NCBI GenBank assembly: GCA_001692895.1
Contig: KV748253.1
Location: 489,434 to 553,433, forward strand
Length of the DNA: 64,000 bases
Source: Cenococcum geophilum 1.58
Taxonomy: Eukaryota; Ascomycota; Dothideomycetes; Gloniales; Gloniaceae
Reading direction: 5' to 3'
How positions within the stretch are numbered: the stretch's first letter is position 1; each line of letters starts with the position of its first letter. The notes below the pieces were generated by a model. The model worked only from the letters and a program-made list of their open reading frames with translations. It had not been told where the DNA came from and searched no databases. The position numbers were made by a program, and so were the translations under genes. Positions 22,516 to 43,149 of the stretch are shown piece by piece.

Positions 22516-23847
22516 TCATATCCCCTCCAACCCATAAGCTTCCTGGGCAGTCCCCCACCACACCCTCTCCCTCCCCTCCCCATGTACCCCGCAATCCTCC
22601 AGCACCGCCTCCACAACGCTCCTCCAGTCCGCCCAACTCCCGTCACTTCCCCTCTTGCCCTCAACATTGCACACTGGCCAATCGCTTCCAAACATGACCC
22701 TGTCAGCCCCATATTCCTGAAACACAACCTCCACCCAGGGCCGCAAGTGCTCCACCACAGTAGCGACCGATGGCGCCGTGCCACCGAACTCGGAGAAGCC
22801 GCCCGACAGCTTCATGTAGACGTTCGGCTGGGCCGCAAGGCGGTTCTGCGCCGCTTTCCAGCGCTGGAACAGCGGGTTCGAGCGCACGATGCTTGAATCT
22901 TGCGACAGGTCCGGTTTGCAGAGATGGTCTAGGAAGGAGGGAGGTGGGTGGTCGGTCAGCCTATACGCTCCCGCATCAAGTCACATCAGGTGGCAACAGC
23001 GACAGCACAGTACCAAAGCAGAAGAAGAGAAGAGAGAAAGAGAGCGAGAAAACGAGAAAAAGAGTGAGTGAGAGCGGGAAAAAAAAAAGGAAAAAAAAGA
23101 GGGTAACCCACTAATCACGAACACCGTCCGTCCGCCGTCCGCCCTAACCCTCTCGACCATCTCCGCCGCCACCTCAACCTGCCAAACGCCCCCGCTCCTC
23201 GAATCAACCCCAACATCGAACGCCCCCCCCCNCCCGCCCCTGCCGCTCCCCAACCCCACCAAATTCCCCACCCACGCCTCCCCCAGCGCCACCCCCCGCA
23301 TCTCGCCCTCCCCCCTCATCCCCTGCAGCAAGCACCGGAACCCGACGACCCGCCCCCACGCCTCCCGCCCCGCAGCCCTCTCCGCAAGCCCCAGATACAG
23401 CCGAAAAACCGCCGTCGGGACCCGCAGCGGCGCCCACGCCACGACGCCCGCCAGCAGCGCCGAGTCGGCCGGCGCGAACCCCTCGTCCGCCGGCCCCCCC
23501 GCCGGCGCGCCCTCCGCGACCCGCCGCACGAACCGCAGCTCCGCCACCGGTTGCGCCGCCCAGGTTTCCAGCTCGCGCTCCAGCGCCGCCCACGCTGCGG
23601 TGGAGCTGGGAGCTGGGAGCGGCGTCGGCAGCGGTGGCGCGGGGGACGGGAGCGAGCGGTCCGTCTCTACGTAGATGAAGGCGCGGCGGGAGCTGCGGGA
23701 GCTGGAGGTGCAGGCGCGGTATTCGGCGATGCTGTGGCGGCGCGCGAGGGGGTGGGTGGCGGGCGTCATCCAGGCGTGCGCGGTGGGCGTTGTGGCGGAG
23801 GGGGGCCAGAGGTGGACGTGGGAGTCGAGCAGTTTTTGGGGGGCCAT
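22516..23847 (-). CDS. L-rhamnono-gamma-lactonase (amidohydrolase family)
   Basis: Hydrolyses L-rhamnono-lactone to L-rhamnonate, the step after LRA1. Exons on the minus strand are 23847-23112 and 22928-22516, giving 382 residues in frame. The N-terminus has the metal-binding HxH of amidohydrolases (DSHVHLW, H10 and H12). The join at the intron rebuilds INHLCKPDLS, and the C-terminal part has YMKLSGG and DRVMFGSDWPVCN, all typical of the amidohydrolase-2/L-fuconolactonase group. The 183-bp intron (22929-23111) is strongly purine-asymmetric. One N lies at 23231. The gene converges on LRA1 with 102 bp between stop codons, a pairing that supports the rhamnose assignment. The 5' half is very GC-rich. 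Confidence 0.88.
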
Positions 23848-26800
23848 GGTTGGTGCGGTTTGGGGGTATGGAGGTCAAGGAGGTGAGGAGAGTAGGGATG
23901 AGGCGGTGGTGGAGTGAGGGCGAGGGGTGGGCTGGAGCTGTTGTTGGTGAGTGCGGGTTGTGCGATTGTTGTCGTTGTTGTCGTTGTGGTAGTGGTAGTT
24001 GAGAATTCTAGAAGGGGCTAGTGAGTTTTGTCGTTATAGCTTTGACGGATATCGGGTATTGCTGGGACGAAGGAGGGGATACTGCTTAGTAGGGTTGAAG
24101 ACTGCGGGAGTGCCCAGCCGCAGAATTGCCGCCCAAAGGAGGGGCAATTCGTCGGTGCAATCGAGTCCGAGATGGATAATCGGACTGGGAACAAGGCGAC
24201 CCTGGAGTTGGATTGAAACAAATCTAAACTTCTTCCATCATAATCCTTCACATAATACCTCTTGTATCGTCACTTCCTTTTGTGTAGACTTTGAGTTTTT
24301 AGAGGGAAGGGCGTTTTGTTTTCTTAGCTAGTTTTCATGGCAAAAAGCTTCTCTCCCCTCTGAAAAGCATCTACATGGCAGTAAGTTCGTCCAAAAATTG
24401 TTGTAATGAGAGTTATAATATTTCGCCACTCATCGATCGTATAGGTACCTACACTCTTTCTCCCTTAACCAACCGCGAGCCATAACCCCACCGCCTCACC
24501 TATACATGCCATTATTTAAGCAGCGCCCTCCCTTTACCATGATTTTCAAGGTATCCGAGGCCTTATAATCTTAGGCTCGCCAGGCGAAGCACTATACATG
24601 GCAGAAAAGGGGTATGCAGAGGTTCTACAGCAATTCCGGCAAGAACTAGAAAGTATTAGTTTCAAATGACTACCCAACTCTAGCTGGCACCGCCACGCAG
24701 AGCATCGCAGAGGCGATTGAGTGGTAGCACGAGGCAAATGAGGCTGGTGCACAACGAGGCTTGTGTCTTACGCTGTGATACTTTGCTGGCGCAGTGTAAC
24801 AGGACGGGATGCTAGGGTGGTACCCAGCCGTGGCGAATCGCTTATCAATTCTCAACTGAGCACCACGACCTCCGAGATTCGCACCAGCTCAGAACACAGT
24901 ACATCCAGGTGTTCATGCTAAGAACTTCTGGAGTTCCAGGTGCCACCGCTCAGGCTTGCAGACCAACGTGGCACTACCCCCATCTACCGTCGAGAAGCTG
25001 ACGCAGCAAAAACCCCCCAACGCTACCGCTTGCAGACTTTCCCATGGAGACGGTTGTTGGGTTGCCCCAGGAAGCACCTAGCGATTGACTGTGTTTGTGT
25101 TTGTATTATCTAGCAATTACTTAGAACAATCCTGTGAAAGATTACGCGTAAATATCTAGATAGTAAGCAGCACGAGTTAATGATCACCGTTCTGCAATTC
25201 GGCAGTGCTTAGCGATCGCGCTACCATCTCACTCTCCAAAGATCGAACTTGGCCAGTCCCGAAGGCTCACCGGTTTGGGGCCTGCAGCTTTCTGCCGGTG
25301 GTGGCCGTGGGAGCTGCAGGCGCAATTGAGGGCCTTGTAGTCGTGTTTCCAAAGATAGCGGTGCATGTATACGGCCTGTTTCAAAAAGAAAGTTTGCGAT
25401 GGCTGATCTCAACAAAATTAGAGGAATGCAGTGCAAGATTCAGGCAGGTGAAAAGGACTGGAAAGACTAGTGGCAAATTGGGAAACCATCGGGGTCGAAG
25501 TGGCTGTTAGCCTTATCCGGGGCGTTGGTGACAGCGACGGCGGGAACTTGCCGCCCAAGGGAGGATTTCCAGGAGGTGATGCAGAATGAACGAATTGGAC
25601 CGGTGCCGTGGACGAGCTAGAGACGTTGGAGAAGTTACAGGTTGAACCCTCATTTAGTTCCCGGTTTGTTAGATCTTCATGCATGCGTTATCAGGCCTCC
25701 CGTTAGGATGCAGTCGATGAAATGTAGAAGGGGTGGGAAAAAAATCAATGCGAGGGTTTTTTGTGTAGCGATTGCTTATGAAGTTGGGGGAGGCCTTGCA
25801 ATGGGAGAACGCAAGGCCAACCCCCTTGGCATGCGCACGGTTCGCATGCGTGTGCAAAAATGGCGCCGCCTCGCATGTGAGATGGCTGCTGCGGAAAACG
25901 AGGGCGATAGCAATCGGCAGTAGGTATGCCGAAAGCCGCTTCGGTAGGTGGACCATCTTCGTGGGTTGGAAAGGTGGAGGCTGGGAAGAGTACATGGGCA
26001 AGCTTTCTGGTACTAGAGGGGAAAAGTTACCCTTGTCTTGGGGGAAGTCCCAGAGTAAAAATAGAGAGATAGAGAGATTGGAATAGAGAGATTAGAGATT
26101 AGAGATTGAGATTACAGAACAGATGCACCTTCTCTTTTCTGTGTTTGAATGCGAATCTTACCACATTACCACCCTACCACCTTACACCTGTTAATCAGCC
26201 TAGGGCAGGGAATGGTACAAGCCGTGGCTTTCAAGTTTCAGCTGACGCAGTGCAATGATCCATTGATACGGGGAAATGGCCGCTTGGAGCATCGCGTCTG
26301 CGCTCCTCGCTGCGGAGCACGAGAAAATGTCCTTGGGATGGCTAAGGGTGAGGATACTGCGCTTCGAGCAGCTCATCTGAGTATGCACCTGCTGCTGCGG
26401 CAGACCCTGAGTGCTGGGGCAAATGGCAATGTTGAAAGATTTTTCTCGATGACCCAGCCAGGCGGGCATCCATTCAAACACGGCACTCGGCTTCGTCCTC
26501 GCAGCGTTATGGCACAGCACACGGCTAGTCTCATGGCTTGCCCGCTTGCTCGTGTTGTAGATGACACGTCGAAGTTACATATGTACGCGAACGGCAAGCG
26601 GCAATGAGGCCGTTCCAAGTAAAAGGGCTTTCCGTTTCCGTGCAGTTCCGCCGGCAGCGCAGGGGTTGGAAACGGTCTGGCGGACGGTGGTGTTTCCCAC
26701 TGGCGGGTAGTCTTCATGCCCGAGGGGCATAGAGGGTGCAAAAGCGGTTATGGACGATGGGTTGGTGTTAATTAGCGGAAATCCCAAGCGTGCATTGGAC

Positions 26801-28932
26801 CCTGTTTGCGGTACGCGATGAGTAAAACGTCCCGCTGGCGATGCGGGATGAAGTGGAAGGGCGGTCGGCAACGAGAGCGGGACAGGGTAGCGGGACAGGG
26901 TAAATGCAGGGTGTATCTGAGAGGATGGGGAGAGAAAGGAGGGGAGGGGGCGCAGTGTGCATGAGGCGCGAGGCATGGAGAGTACATGGCAGCATGGCAA
27001 AGCATGGGAGTGGGGTGTTGGGGTGGGCTGTGAGGCATTCGTTCTGGCGGGCGATGGCTGCCATAAGCGCCATGAGCGCCATGACGCCATTAGCCATTGA
27101 GCCATGAGGTTCTCATGTCCTGTGGGGAATGGGACAGGGTCCAAGGTTTTAGAAACCATGCGACACCATGCGCCGGAGAGCAGCCCGGCGCTTGGCCAAA
27201 CGCCCGGATTGTTAGGCGTGGTGTTAGGCGTGGTAGAGGGTGACGGAGCATGGACCGGTGTAGTCAAGTGTGGTCAAAGTATGGTTAGGTGTGGATAGGC
27301 GTTGATAGGGTGTGGTTAGGTGTATTAGGTGGAAATAATCTGCCTTGCGGGACGAGGACGGGAAATGACGGGCATAAAGCGTGGGTAAAGGCCCCCACTG
27401 AGAAAACCCGGCCGTAATGCCGCCCATTCGGCTGTTGACAGCTGCGAAACTGGCGGATATGTCGCTTTGACGCACCATCCCGCAATCCCTACCTGCACTG
27501 GCCAAGTATAGCAATGCTCAGAGCCGCATGGAGTCGCCAAAACCATCGAGACCCAGTTTGCGCCGGGCGTCCAGAGAGGAGGGGGCCGGGCCAGACCAGA
27601 AAGCAAGTAAACCGTCAGGGTCTTTCGCTACCATCCGTCGCTGCCGCCGCTGCCCACTGCTGCTCCGCTACCGATGCTGCAATCATCCACCTATGCTTGT
27701 CGGACTGCCAGGCAAATATTTGCTCGCCTTTGCCTTGTCCGGCCTTGTCTTGCATTGTCTTGCCTTGACACCCCCACTATCCTCTTCCACAGCGAGCGGG
27801 CGCCGTCACGCTCCTGGCCCGCTTTGGCTGCCATCCGCACTTAACTCGGCCCGGGTGGCGGCCGAAAAGGGTGGAGATGGGTAGGGGACCTTGCAGCGTG
27901 ATTAGCACAGCTGCACAGGCGCTACAGAGCGGTGGTACTCAGCGGTCAAAACCGAAGGTCGACCCAGAATGGCGCTGCTTTGGCGACCTGGTTGCGGTCT
28001 CGTCCGTGGGGAATCTCACGCAACCGAATAAAAAACGAATAATGCAATGGTGATGACATGCAAACACGAGCTGGAGGGGCTGAAAGGCGCTGATGGCGCC
28101 CCATGGCTAAAACATGGCTAAAGCGAGACTGCCGCAGCGAACACTTCGCTTGGCGCGGGAGATGGTTCGCGCTACTGGGGGCCGTGCAGCAGGTGCATGC
28201 TAGGGATGCAGAGAGAGGGCTCAACGCTATGGCAACGAGTCGAGAGAGGGTCGTGACATAAAGCCCGCTGGCCATGATGTTAGTATCTTTAGGCAGACTG
28301 CCGCCGCCGACTGCCGTTGCTACTGCTGCTGCTACTACTGCTACTGCTGCTTCACGCAAGGACAAGCCGCCGACTCTTTGACTGACCGCTGTGTGATTGA
28401 CCGCCTTCCTCCGCGTGCAAGATGCTGCTTGCTGATGTGCCGACATTTTACAATTTGCATCATCTCGATCGTGCTGACATGCAAACGTGCTAACATGCTA
28501 ACACGGTAACATGACTACAAGGATACATACATTGCATCATGGCATCATGGAAATGAATGAGGAGACAGAAAGTAGTAGCCTGCATTAGGGTCGGGCGACC
28601 TTTGCATACATTACATGTGAGTAAAATGATCTCCAGAGACAAGGGAGATCAGGAACGAGAACCTGGAAAAGAAGGGAAAACCATGACCGAAACCTGAAAC
28701 GCCTCGCGACTCTCCCCACACTTTTTAGTGAGCCGAAAACTAAGAAACCCTTTTTCGCGCCGTGAAAAAACAATTGCACGCGACTTTTCCCTTCGATCTG
28801 GCTCTCAAAAATGGTGTCATGATCGCAGATCCGCCCACCTCTGCGTCTCTAAGGCGTGCCAAGGCACCTTACGCATCGCGGGTCTGGACTTTCAAAATCC
28901 AAAAACACTTCTAATCTTTTTGGATACTCTCT
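23848..28932. other. 5.1 kb without a recognised gene
   Basis: This interval separates the start of LRA2 from the 3' end of the glycosyltransferase gene. It holds a GA-rich stretch (about 26060-26115), GTGTGGTTAGGTGT-like degenerate repeats (about 27220-27330), CTTG-rich repeats (about 27710-27765) and a CTG/CTA trinucleotide run (about 28306-28360). Fragments around 24540-25100 read briefly like coding sequence broken by stops, but match no family I know. The 230-codon frame on the minus strand at 26575-27267 is low-complexity Pro/Ser/Thr and is not trusted. Confidence 0.55.
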
Positions 28933-30643
28933 TCACACTGCCGCAATGGGGAGAAGGGCTCCGCGCTCGCGGACAACGCGTCGTTTCTCCAGCGGGCACT
29001 TGGCAGAAGGGTCTATTGGCAGCATTCTGATATTATCGTCCGTGTCCGCGCCTTCTCGTGTACCCCAGGTCGTCTGTTACGCATCCTGGCGTCAGTGACG
29101 GACTTGGAATGGTCGGGGAGCATGCGGGGTCCCGAGAGGCCGTGGGACTGATGGGAAGGCCACATGCCAGCAGCAAAAGAGGAAAAGGAACAACTCACTT
29201 CGTGGAGCGTTAGCAAGCCCCATAGTTTGATGAAATTGTGGAAATAGCCGAACAGGATCGATACCAGGAGATATCGAATGTCCTGTGGGTTTCTGAAGAA
29301 ATGCGGCACCAGCTTAATCGATTTCGAGAACAACCAGTGGCCCACGAAGATGCTCCAGGCGACCACTGGCCACCATTGCAGAGAATTCAACGGGTATCCA
29401 ACCTCAGCTGACGCCTGGTAGAATGCGTAGAATAAGGTAAAGTCATAAGCCGACGCCCATTGAGTGATGGTAGTCTGGAACACGGCATATGTGCTCCATG
29501 GATATTTTCTGTGTCAAAAATGAGGGGTCAGCAAGCGAGCTTGTCCAGGTGGACGGGCATGGAGCTTTAGCGCCGATAGGCAGGAGAATATGATAGCCGA
29601 AAAAACCAATTTGTTACTCACATCCAGACGTCGCCCGTCTCAAACAAACTCGTCCGGTTGCTGCGCCAGTTGCTGCGCACCCAGCGCAAGCATTGGTTGA
29701 GATACTTTCGGTTGTTCTCCAACGTGGTCTCAACCTCGCACTCTTTGTGGTATTGGAATTTGATTTTCCAATTGTGCCAGAAAAGCCAACGCGTGATGAA
29801 ATTATCGTCGTCAGCGTTCAGGAAATGGTCCACTCCCCAAGTCTCGTGGGTGAACCCGTAAGTGAAGTCCGGATCTTGGAGGATCTCAGTCCGGTACGCA
29901 ACAGCTCTTCCAGAGAGACATGGTAAGCCACCATCGAGCCAGTTGCATGCCGTGCAGTCGAAATTGCGCCGGATCAGATATACTACACCCAAAAATTCAA
30001 AGATGTTCGAAGGGTCTTCTCGGCGTCGTGTTTGGTTCGTCCCAACACCGCCACAGCGAGGGTCCTCGAAGGGTGCAAGGACCCATTTCATAAACTTCCC
30101 TGGAAGCCACACGTCATCATCTAGGAGGAGGGTTATTTTTGTTCGAACTTCCGGGATCGCACGGGACATCTGTCGGCGCTTGTTTGCTTGACCGATGCTG
30201 AGCACTTTAATCTTCTTGGGCATACCCATTTCCTTAACCATTGAGGACACTCGCTTTAGGCAAGACTCGGTGGCCACCAAAATTATTTCGGATGGTTCAA
30301 GTTTGCAAGCAGATTCAACGGTCTCCATCAATTGCTTAAGATCCACCGCAAGGGTGGGTATGATAACCGTCACATCCTGGGAAATAACTGAAGGATTATC
30401 CGGAGGTAGTTCTGGTTTGTAGTAGAAGTATGCGAACAAATTGACCCATAGTCGTATATATCTGAACAAGCTATTCCTGCATGTTAGTATGTGCTTGAAA
30501 AAAAAAAGGTAGAATACATTGAAATATTTATTTTTGGGAATCATGAAGACATGATAGCTTGGTAAGTGGGCATTGACATACTACAAGACGACAAAAGCGC
30601 AAAGCCAACTCCAGGGCAATTGAAAGGGGAGAGATAACCACAT
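28933..30643 (-). CDS. Type 2 glycosyltransferase (GT2), Cps1/ZtGT2-like membrane enzyme
   Basis: Membrane-bound family-2 glycosyltransferase, expected to build a cell-surface polysaccharide from a nucleotide sugar. Exons on the minus strand: 30643-30585, 30476-29622, 29508-29199, 29073-28933, giving 454 residues. Visible are VTVIIPTL at the start of the GT-A fold, the metal-binding DDDVW (near residue 142), NADDDNFITRW, and the QCLRWVRSNW motif (near 289) of processive GT2 enzymes, then C-terminal hydrophobic segments and TTWGTREG. The first exon encodes a short hydrophobic N-terminus; a start at 30544 would read through an intron whose CTAAC branch site and CAG acceptor are plain. Length and layout fit the ZtGT2/FgGT2 proteins needed for hyphal growth on surfaces; the substrate is unknown. 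Confidence 0.9.
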
Positions 30644-39006
<8,363 letters not shown>

Positions 39007-39460
39007 GGGGCTAATTAAAGCATTTCTGCTAGAAAGGCATATAGTATCAGTAAAGAAGCACGGAACGGATGTCTGGACTTGAGATTGTGGACTGCAGGTT
39101 CTGAATACATGGTCGTAAATCTGGCCTACTAAATGTATGGGCTTGGGAGGTAAACGAACTCTGATGAGTAGAAAATGATAGACTATAGTAAAATTCTCCT
39201 CGGGAACATTGTAATACAAATACAGTATTATCATCCAAGAGTCTTCTACTCAAATAATTCAGCTGTATGACTTAGTACTATCATCATGCNGCGGTCGAAT
39301 GGTTGCACTTCCTGACTTGCCCGTGCGCACAGACCGACCCGCCCTACCCGTTTTCCGAACCTGACGAGAAAAGCTGTAGCCAGACAGCTCTAACCTCACA
39401 CTTTACGCCAGTGCCATCTCCTCTCCATCCATCTCCTTTCCTTTCTCTTTCTTTGTCGTA

Positions 39461-40371
39461 ATGTCTCTCGCAGTATCGCGCGCTGTGTTACGGCGCTCGC
39501 AATTCGCCGTGCGACGCGCCGCTATCCGTAATGCCTCAACAAATTCCGAAGTTGCAGGTTCTGCAAAGGAGAAGGCCTCCCAAGCCGCATCAAAAGCATC
39601 AGAAGGGCTATCAAGAGTGACATCTTCGGCAGGCTCTGCTATTATCAAGGCCGGGCAATTCACTTCTAGCGCCCTTGGAGGAATTGGTGGTCGGACCGGA
39701 AGGCTCATTGGTTTTGTTCAATGTCAGTATTCCTTCGCTCGTCACTACACCCTCAATGGACTCGGTTTACGCTCAATTGAAGAGAGAGAATTACCTTATG
39801 TATTGTAAAGCCATTAGCCGATAACCGTAAAAGTGCTTGGCTGTTCGCCTGCTCAAGGGACGGAAGCTCTCGAAAATCTAGCCCACCCCAGCTTAGCCTC
39901 TCAAACCGCTTTTGTCTTTTAACTGCTCAAGGGATTATATACTAACTGTGGTCTTGTACAGCAATGATTCCTCCAACGATCTATTACTCCAAAGTCGGTC
40001 TGGAACTTGGAAAGATCATCTTCGAGCAACGAAAAATGAGCCCTCCGTATGCCGCACTCTACCCCTACAAGTCTGAAATCATACTCTGATATACTTACAT
40101 GCTATGCAGATCATTAGCGACCTTTCAAGCCCACTTCCAACCAGTGCTGAATGCACTAAGACACCCTGCGACTCTATTCACACAAGCTACCACCACCTCG
40201 AGCACGCTGCAACCCACACAGATACTGAACCGGGTGAGGAATTTGAACAACGCACAGTTAGCCTCAGCTGCTGTTGTTACCGCAGAGGTTGTCGGGTTCT
40301 TCTCCGTTGGTGAAATGCTAGGTCGGTTCAAGATCATTGGATATCGATCAAGTGAACCTGCGCATCACTAG
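39461..40371 (+). CDS. Mitochondrial ATP synthase subunit g
   Basis: Small inner-membrane subunit of the F0 sector that helps form ATP synthase dimers. Exons 39461-39722, 39962-40046, 40110-40371 give 202 residues. The N-terminus is rich in Arg and Ala without acids (AVLRRSQFAVRRAA), a mitochondrial presequence. The core IPPTIYYSKVGLELGKIIFEQR across the exon 1-2 join, and a C-terminal hydrophobic helix with a glycine (VVGFFSVGEMLGRF), match the ATP synthase g family. Intron 1 has a clear ACTAAC branch site. It lies 454 bp after GLR1 on the same strand, presumably with its own promoter. Confidence 0.93.
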
Positions 40372-40803
40372 ATACAGCAAAAGGTTGGTTTCATAGACTA
40401 AAGTAAAAGAAGACATGAGATAGATGGCGGCGAGGAGGGAAAGCTTGGGGATTGGTAGGAGAGTGTTCAGCCTCGTGCCGGGAACCTCTGGAATTGTGGT
40501 TCGCACAAGTGGTACTCAGCGGAGGGATTCTACACCTGTACTATTGCACATATTTCTCTTTAGATTTCGATTTCTTTTCTCTGTGAAATAGCTGGCAATG
40601 CATCTTTTCATCGGTAAGAAATTTATTGATATGATCAAGAATCCACGTGATGTACACCGGATAAACATCGGCATTGCGACCAACAAATTTTGGGTAGTGC
40701 TTCAAGAAATCAATACTCCAGGCTATCAACGTCCTCTCTATGCAGTGAACCCCGAACAAAACCTAGAATGCATCCAATACCCTGCCAATACGGAGAAGCA
40801 TAA

Positions 40804-43149
40804 ATGGACGTTTTCAAACTGCTCTCAAGGTCGGCGAAGCACTCGCGGACCGCTCTCAAGCAGACGCTCCCTTCCAGCGGCGAAGCTCCGAACCCTCAAC
40901 TTTTCGGCCGGCCCGAAGCCTTGGAGGCCCAATCGAAAGGTCAATCTACAAAGAAGCACAGGCCAGGTCAAAATGATGGTAAGCAGCTGGTAGAGCTTCC
41001 TCCGGCTCTTGATTTTTTTGGTGATTCGTCTGGGCATAAGGACAAGGAAAGCGGAAAGGAAAAGAATTTGGCCTCTAGGAAAAATAAGGAATCTCATGGA
41101 GATGCATCGCCATTGAAAGTTCAAGCTGGGGGTGAAGATACGTCGACGGGTGCAACTTCAGTCCCATATAGCGAGGAGGAATGTAAACGGGTTCTCCGGA
41201 CACACAAGCTTAAAATCACTGTACTTGAGGGCTACCAAGTACCAGATCAGGATACAGCAGTTAAAAAGAAGTCTAAGAAACGGAAGAGGGAAGAGGAACA
41301 GCTTCAAACGTCTGCTTTTAAGAAAGCGAAGGTACAACTTTATCCGCAGCCTTTGACTACGTTTGGTCAACTGAGGACTAGATATAACATATCGAAGAGG
41401 CTAGTGGAGAATATTGAAGCACAAGGCTATAACGTGCCGACGGAAGTCCAGCTTGGGGGTTTACCACTACTTCTTGGAGCCTACGAGGCCCACGCTCGCG
41501 ACCATCGCAGCGGAGAAAAAAATGGTTCTGTGAACCAGACGGAGGTACCATTTGGCCAGCAAATTGATCTTCTCACTGTTGCACCAACTGGAAGCGGTAA
41601 AACACTTGCCTTTCTAATACCTGTTCTGAATGCCTGCATTCACGACATGAAATTAGGGGTACATGATGATAACCAGAGCAATGGTGGGCGTACAAGTGAA
41701 ATTGGACCTCGTGCTATCATTATAGCTCCAACGAAGGAACTTGCTGCACAGATCGTTAACGAAGGAAGAAAGCTTGGTCAAGGCGCAGGGGTAAAAATAT
41801 CTCTCATGAAGAGGGGTATGGAGGTTGTTGAACGCTCAGATGGAGAAGTACCTGATAATGGCCAATTACCTCACGGAGACTCTTCGGAAGATGACAGCGA
41901 TAATGCTGGTGGCACAGTTCTGGAGCGAACAGCGCCACGCAAAAAGAGACGAGCCGAACTTGTCAAGGCCGCCATTCTTGTAACCACTCCACTTGCTCTC
42001 CTAAACGTCTTAAAAATGCGTAGCGGGCAGATAGCATCATTACCTACAGTACGCTACCTTATTTTAGACGAAGCAGATGTCCTCCTAGACCCCCTTTTTC
42101 GTGAGCAGACCCTCTCAATCTGGAATACATGCGTCAATCCTCTGCTCCGTGTCAGCCTATGGTCCGCAACTATGGGCTCTAATATCGAACAACTTGCGCT
42201 TTCCACAGTCAACGACAGGAGGCACCCCATCTCTCCTTCTTCCTCTGACCCGCTACCCCCCGGCGCACCTTTTATTCGCCTCGTCGTCGGTCTTAAAGAC
42301 ACCGCGATTCCAAATGTAGCTCACAAACTCATCTATGCGGCCACTGAGCAAGGCAAGCTCCTCGCCCTCCGGCAGCTTCTCCATCCCACCTCAACCCCAT
42401 CTACAGACACGACACCCACGCTTCGGCCCCCATTCCTCATCTTCACACAAACCATTCCCCGCGCCATCGCCCTGCACGCCGAGCTCCTCTACGACATCCC
42501 ACCCGAAGCGGGCGGCAGCTCGCGCATCGCGGTCCTGCACGCCGACCTGCCGTCAACGGCGCGCGACAGCGTCATGGCGCGGTTCCGGCGCGGCGAAGTC
42601 TGGGTGCTCATCACGACGGACCTGCTGGCGCGCGGGGTCGACTTCCGCGGGCTCAACGGCGTCGTCAACTACGACGTGCCGAACTCGGCCGCCGCATACG
42701 TGCACCGCGTCGGGCGCACCGGCCGCGCGGGCCGCGAGGGCGGCGTCGCTGTCACCCTGTACACGATCGAAGACGTGCCCTATATCAAGAACGTGGCCAA
42801 CGTGATCCGCGCGAGCGAGAAGCTGCGCGGGACGGAAGGCGCTGCCGGCGAGGGCGCCGTCAAGGACTGGCTGCTGGATGCGCTGCCGACGCCCAGTAAG
42901 CGCGATCGGCAGCGGTTGAAGAAGAGGGGCGTGGAGGCGCGCAGGCCGGCGACGGAGGCAGACGGGAAGCAGAGGGCCAAGACTAGGATTAGTACGAAGA
43001 GTGGGTGGGAGAGGCGGGTCGAGCATAATCGGAAAGGCGCGGTGGTGGGGAGTCGCATGAGGAAAGGTGCGGAGGAAGATCGCGGGGACAGGGTTGTTGG
43101 GAGGCGCCTGGAGGAGGGGGAAGAGAGCGAGTTTGAGGGTTTTGATTGA
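40804..43149 (+). CDS. DEAD-box RNA helicase Rok1
   Basis: ATP-dependent RNA helicase of the nucleolus needed for 18S rRNA processing and 40S subunit assembly. Single exon of 781 residues. Motifs are all present: Q-motif region near PTEVQ, APTGSGKT (260-267), APTKELAAQI, DEAD (422-425), SAT (454-456), and HRVGRTGR (634-641). The opening MDVFKLLSR is like other Rok1 proteins. There are basic stretches (KKKSKKRKREEE) in the N-terminal extension and a basic C-tail. A long acidic insert lies between motifs Ia and Ib (about 340-390). The 3' half is much more GC-rich than the 5' half. Confidence 0.93.
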   Translation: MDVFKLLSRSAKHSRTALKQTLPSSGEAPNPQLFGRPEALEAQSKGQSTKKHRPGQNDGKQLVELPPALDFFGDSSGHKDKESGKEKNLASRKNKESHGDASPLKVQAGGEDTSTGATSVPYSEEECKRVLRTHKLKITVLEGYQVPDQDTAVKKKSKKRKREEEQLQTSAFKKAKVQLYPQPLTTFGQLRTRYNISKRLVENIEAQGYNVPTEVQLGGLPLLLGAYEAHARDHRSGEKNGSVNQTEVPFGQQIDLLTVAPTGSGKTLAFLIPVLNACIHDMKLGVHDDNQSNGGRTSEIGPRAIIIAPTKELAAQIVNEGRKLGQGAGVKISLMKRGMEVVERSDGEVPDNGQLPHGDSSEDDSDNAGGTVLERTAPRKKRRAELVKAAILVTTPLALLNVLKMRSGQIASLPTVRYLILDEADVLLDPLFREQTLSIWNTCVNPLLRVSLWSATMGSNIEQLALSTVNDRRHPISPSSSDPLPPGAPFIRLVVGLKDTAIPNVAHKLIYAATEQGKLLALRQLLHPTSTPSTDTTPTLRPPFLIFTQTIPRAIALHAELLYDIPPEAGGSSRIAVLHADLPSTARDSVMARFRRGEVWVLITTDLLARGVDFRGLNGVVNYDVPNSAAAYVHRVGRTGRAGREGGVAVTLYTIEDVPYIKNVANVIRASEKLRGTEGAAGEGAVKDWLLDALPTPSKRDRQRLKKRGVEARRPATEADGKQRAKTRISTKSGWERRVEHNRKGAVVGSRMRKGAEEDRGDRVVGRRLEEGEESEFEGFD

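Noticed and set aside
24540-25100. Possible decayed gene on the plus strand
   Set aside because: Short coding-like pieces are seen, but no family could be named and no consistent frame exists.
26575-27267. 230-codon minus-strand frame
   Set aside because: Low-complexity Pro/Ser/Thr composition, overlaps several other frames, and no family resemblance.
27200-27340. Telomeric repeat
   Set aside because: No regular TTAGGG array; the unit is irregular and the region lies between single-copy genes.
30477-30544. Start of the glycosyltransferase at 30544
   Set aside because: This stretch has an intron's CTAAC branch and CAG acceptor. Splicing to an exon starting at 30643 gives a better N-terminus.
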